Assembly: GCF_001952935.1 (NCBI RefSeq)
Contig: NZ_CP018319.1
Span: 5,662,001-5,726,000 of the forward strand
Direction: 5' to 3'
DNA: 64,000 nt
Source of the DNA: Pseudomonas frederiksbergensis
Lineage (GTDB): Bacteria; Pseudomonadota; Gammaproteobacteria; Pseudomonadales; Pseudomonadaceae
The notes under the pieces were generated by a model. The model searched no databases and was not told where the DNA came from. It saw only the letters and a list, made by a program, of their open reading frames with translations. The translations under genes and the position numbers were made by a program. Of this stretch, positions 61,903 through 64,000 are shown one piece after another; positions within the stretch are counted from its first letter, which is position 1, and each line of letters begins with the position of its first letter.

Positions 61903-63537
61903 ATGAACAGCTTGCGCAGTATGTCGATCAGCCGACGCTTGTGGCTCATCTTGATCGTGGCCGTCCTGATGCTAATGACGTTGGGCGTCTTGATGCTCAA
62001 GCAGATTCACGATGACCTTTACCAGGCCAAGGCCCAGAAAACCCAGCATGTGGTGCAAACCGCCAGCGGCATTCTGACTTATTACCATGGCCTCGAAACT
62101 GCCGGCACCCTCACTCGCGATGCTGCGCAGAAGCAGGCACTGAGCGCCGTTCGCGGTCTGCGTTATGACCAGAATGACTACTTCTGGATCAATGACCTGA
62201 CGCCGGTGATGATCATGCACCCGGCCAACCCGAAACTCGACGGCCAGAACCTCTCGGCGATCCGCGACCCGGACGGTTTTGCCCTGTTTAATGAAATGGT
62301 CGCCGTCGCCAAGTCCAAGGGGGCCGGTACCGTCGACTATCGCTGGCCGAAACCGGGCGCGAGCGCTCCGGTAGAAAAAACGTCCTACATCAAACTCTTC
62401 GAGCCCTGGGGTTGGGTGATCGGTTCCGGCGTGTATATCGATGACATGCAGGCCGAGTTCTATGGTCAGGTCTGGAAGGCCACATTCGTGGGGCTGGTGA
62501 TAGCGCTGGTCATGGCGCTACTGGTCATCCTGATCGCCCGCAGCATCGTGCGTCCCTTGCAGGAAACCGTGAACGCCATGGCCAACATCGCCAGCGGCGA
62601 AAGCGACCTGACCCGCAGCCTCGATACCCATGGCCAGGATGAAGTCACGCAACTGGCACGCCACTTCAACGCCTTCACCGCCAAGCTGCGGCTGGTGATC
62701 AGAGAACTGCAGGTATCCGCCAGTGCCCTCGGCCAGTCTTCCAGCGAACTGGGCAACGACGCCGCCCAGGCCCAGCAACGCAGCCAGCAACAATCCCAGC
62801 AAATGGAACTGGTGGCCACAGCCATTAATGAAGTGACGTATGGCGTCCACGACGTCGCGAAAAACGCCGAGCACGCCGCCAGTGAAATGCGCGATGCCGA
62901 GTCTCAGGCGCAGCAAGGCCAGGTCAATATCGATGGCAGCCTGCAACAGATCGACAAGCTGTCGTCGACTATCGATCAGGCAGTGGACGTGATTCGTACC
63001 CTGGCCGCCGAAAGCACGCAGATCGGCAGCGTTCTCGAAGTGATCCGTTCCATCGCCGAGCAAACCAACCTGCTGGCCCTCAACGCAGCCATCGAAGCTG
63101 CTCGCGCCGGCGAGCAAGGTCGCGGTTTTGCGGTGGTGGCCGATGAAGTGCGACTGCTCGCTCAGCGGACCCAGAAGTCCACGGCCGAGATCCAGTCGAT
63201 GATCGAACGCCTGCAAAGCCACTCCGAAGCCGCGGTCAAAGTGATCAGCGACAGCAGCCGTGCATCGCAGTTGACCATCGAGCAGGCCGGCCTGGCCGGC
63301 GCAAGCCTGAATGCCATTGCCCAGGCGCTGCGCAATCTCAACGGGTTGAACGCCTCCATCGCCAGCGCGACCTTGCAACAGGCGCATGTGGTCGAGGACA
63401 TCAACCAGAACGTCACCCAGGCCGCCGGTTTGTCCCACAGCACCGCGCTGGCGGCCGAACAGTCGAGCGTGGCCAGCGTTCACCTGAAGGAATTGAGTGA
63501 GCAATTGAACGGGCTGCTCAAGCAGTTCCGGGTGTAA
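61903..63537 (+). CDS. Methyl-accepting chemotaxis protein with single Cache domain
   Basis: This chemoreceptor of 544 residues has a TM1 near 13-32, a periplasmic sCache-type domain (about 35-185, with QNDYFWINDLTPVMIMHP and WVIGSGVYID), a TM2 near 190-210, a HAMP domain (212-265) and a cytoplasmic signalling domain. The hairpin tip EQTNLLALNAAIEAARAGEQ is intact. sCache receptors often sense small carboxylates; the ligand is unknown. No C-terminal CheR-tethering pentapeptide is seen. The ATG at 61903 follows GGAGTGA; the longer frame to 61828 was rejected. No CheA/CheW genes are nearby. Confidence 0.93.
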   Translation: MNSLRSMSISRRLWLILIVAVLMLMTLGVLMLKQIHDDLYQAKAQKTQHVVQTASGILTYYHGLETAGTLTRDAAQKQALSAVRGLRYDQNDYFWINDLTPVMIMHPANPKLDGQNLSAIRDPDGFALFNEMVAVAKSKGAGTVDYRWPKPGASAPVEKTSYIKLFEPWGWVIGSGVYIDDMQAEFYGQVWKATFVGLVIALVMALLVILIARSIVRPLQETVNAMANIASGESDLTRSLDTHGQDEVTQLARHFNAFTAKLRLVIRELQVSASALGQSSSELGNDAAQAQQRSQQQSQQMELVATAINEVTYGVHDVAKNAEHAASEMRDAESQAQQGQVNIDGSLQQIDKLSSTIDQAVDVIRTLAAESTQIGSVLEVIRSIAEQTNLLALNAAIEAARAGEQGRGFAVVADEVRLLAQRTQKSTAEIQSMIERLQSHSEAAVKVISDSSRASQLTIEQAGLAGASLNAIAQALRNLNGLNASIASATLQQAHVVEDINQNVTQAAGLSHSTALAAEQSSVASVHLKELSEQLNGLLKQFRV

Positions 63538-63546
63538 CGACAAGCC

Positions 63547-63625
63547 CTGTGTAGCAGCGGCCGAGCCTGTGGTGAGGGGATAAATCCCCTCACCACACCT
63601 CGCAGGCGCGGCAGCTGCTACACAG
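63547..63625. repeat. Nested REP palindrome downstream of the chemoreceptor
   Basis: Outer arms CTGTGTAGCAGC / GCTGCTACACAG enclose an inner palindrome TGTGGTGAGGGGAT...ATCCCCTCACCACA. The inner part belongs to the family seen at 17278-17420. It may end the chemoreceptor transcript. Confidence 0.8.
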
Positions 63626-63695
63626 CACGCCGGTTCTACTTGGCCGCGCCTGCCGTTACAATCGCCCCCTCTTCGACTTCCCCCAAGGAACCTCC

Positions 63696-64000
63696 ATGTC
63701 CGGGCTTGAACTGTTTGCCGCTGCCCTCGGTGTCATTGCCGTCTGGTTGACGGTCAAACAGAACCCTTGGTGCTGGCCGATCGGTCTGGTCATGGTGCTG
63801 CTTTATAGCTGGATCTTTTTTGAGGTAAAGCTCTACTCGGACATGCTCCTGCAAGTGATCTACGCCGCATTGCAGCTCTATGGCTGGTGGCAGTGGACAC
63901 ATGCGGGTGGCGCGCGACATGGTCGGCAGGTCAGCCTGCTCGACGGTAAATCAGTTGCTATCAGTCTGGCCATTGGCGCGGTCGGCAGTCTGTTGCTCGG
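63696..64000 (+). CDS. pnuC: PnuC-type nicotinamide riboside/mononucleotide transporter (3' end cut by window)
   Basis: This inner-membrane carrier takes up an NAD precursor. About 101 residues are visible: LFAAALGVIAVWLTVKQNPW, WPIGLVMVLLYSWIFFEVKL, then DMLLQVIYAALQLYGWWQW, which are the first three membrane segments and the Trp-rich substrate-site motif of PnuC. The ATG at 63696 follows AAGGA. No riboswitch structure was seen in the short upstream gap. The remaining C-terminal half lies outside the window. Confidence 0.9.
   Translation, partial: MSGLELFAAALGVIAVWLTVKQNPWCWPIGLVMVLLYSWIFFEVKLYSDMLLQVIYAALQLYGWWQWTHAGGARHGRQVSLLDGKSVAISLAIGAVGSLLL

Noticed and set aside
63626..63695. NAD-precursor riboswitch upstream of pnuC
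   Set aside because: Only about 70 bases lie between the REP palindrome and the start, and I could not see a conserved aptamer-like fold.

Overview
The window looks like a chromosomal segment of a Pseudomonas of the P. fluorescens group. The signs are a GC-rich coding style, the mexS-mexT-mexEF-oprN block, an uninterrupted mannitol operon (mtlR, then mtlEFGKDYZ), Pseudomonas-type families (DUF2790, DUF1652), and many REP/REPIN palindromes of the kind seen in fluorescent pseudomonads. No tRNA, rRNA, prophage, insertion sequence or CRISPR array was seen.

Layout. 1-3.7 kb: 5' part of pgm (reverse strand), then a MocR-type regulator and an unrecognised 495-residue protein. 4.2-12.7 kb: mexS, divergent mexT, and the RND efflux operon mexE-mexF-oprN. 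12.9-17.3 kb: a TPR protein, a double-domain KaiC-like ATPase and an overlapping or adjacent hybrid histidine kinase. 17.5-24.6 kb: a reverse-strand signalling operon (CHASE3-GAF kinase with three receivers, CheR, receiver-less CheB, receiver-kinase, lone receiver), with another lone receiver divergent from it. 24.8-32.8 kb: accessory region with a PqaA-like lipoprotein, a decayed receiver fragment, a 1254-residue toxin-like protein ending in an aspzincin-type protease motif, a glycosyltransferase and a PI-PLC-like enzyme. 32.9-42.7 kb: mannitol uptake and catabolism, with repeat palindromes in several gene junctions. 42.9-45.8 kb: small exported proteins, an ecotin gene broken by one amber codon, a NIPSNAP protein, and a catalytic-only threonine dehydratase preceded by a leader-peptide attenuator. 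45.9-49.9 kb: DUF2834, a CorA-like protein, an RLAN-type RimK ATP-grasp ligase and a divergent GNAT-C39 peptidase fusion. 50-64 kb: PQQ-type sugar dehydrogenase, Ku, LpxO, an ABC-F ATPase, an MFS transporter, a hydrolase, azoreductase with a divergent LysR, YjbR, DUF1294, UppP, a chemoreceptor and the start of pnuC.

How genes work together. MexT probably activates mexEF-oprN through a nod-box-like site at about 6.7 kb. MtlR probably activates the mtl operon through two direct repeats two helical turns apart, just upstream of a good promoter. The threonine dehydratase appears controlled by ribosome stalling on Ile/Thr codons. The two kinase operons and three receiver proteins may form one phosphorelay network, which is inference. 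The best candidates for under-described biology are the toxin-like protein with its neighbours, the ATP-grasp/GNAT-C39/CorA cluster, and the KaiC-kinase and CheB/CheR-kinase operons.
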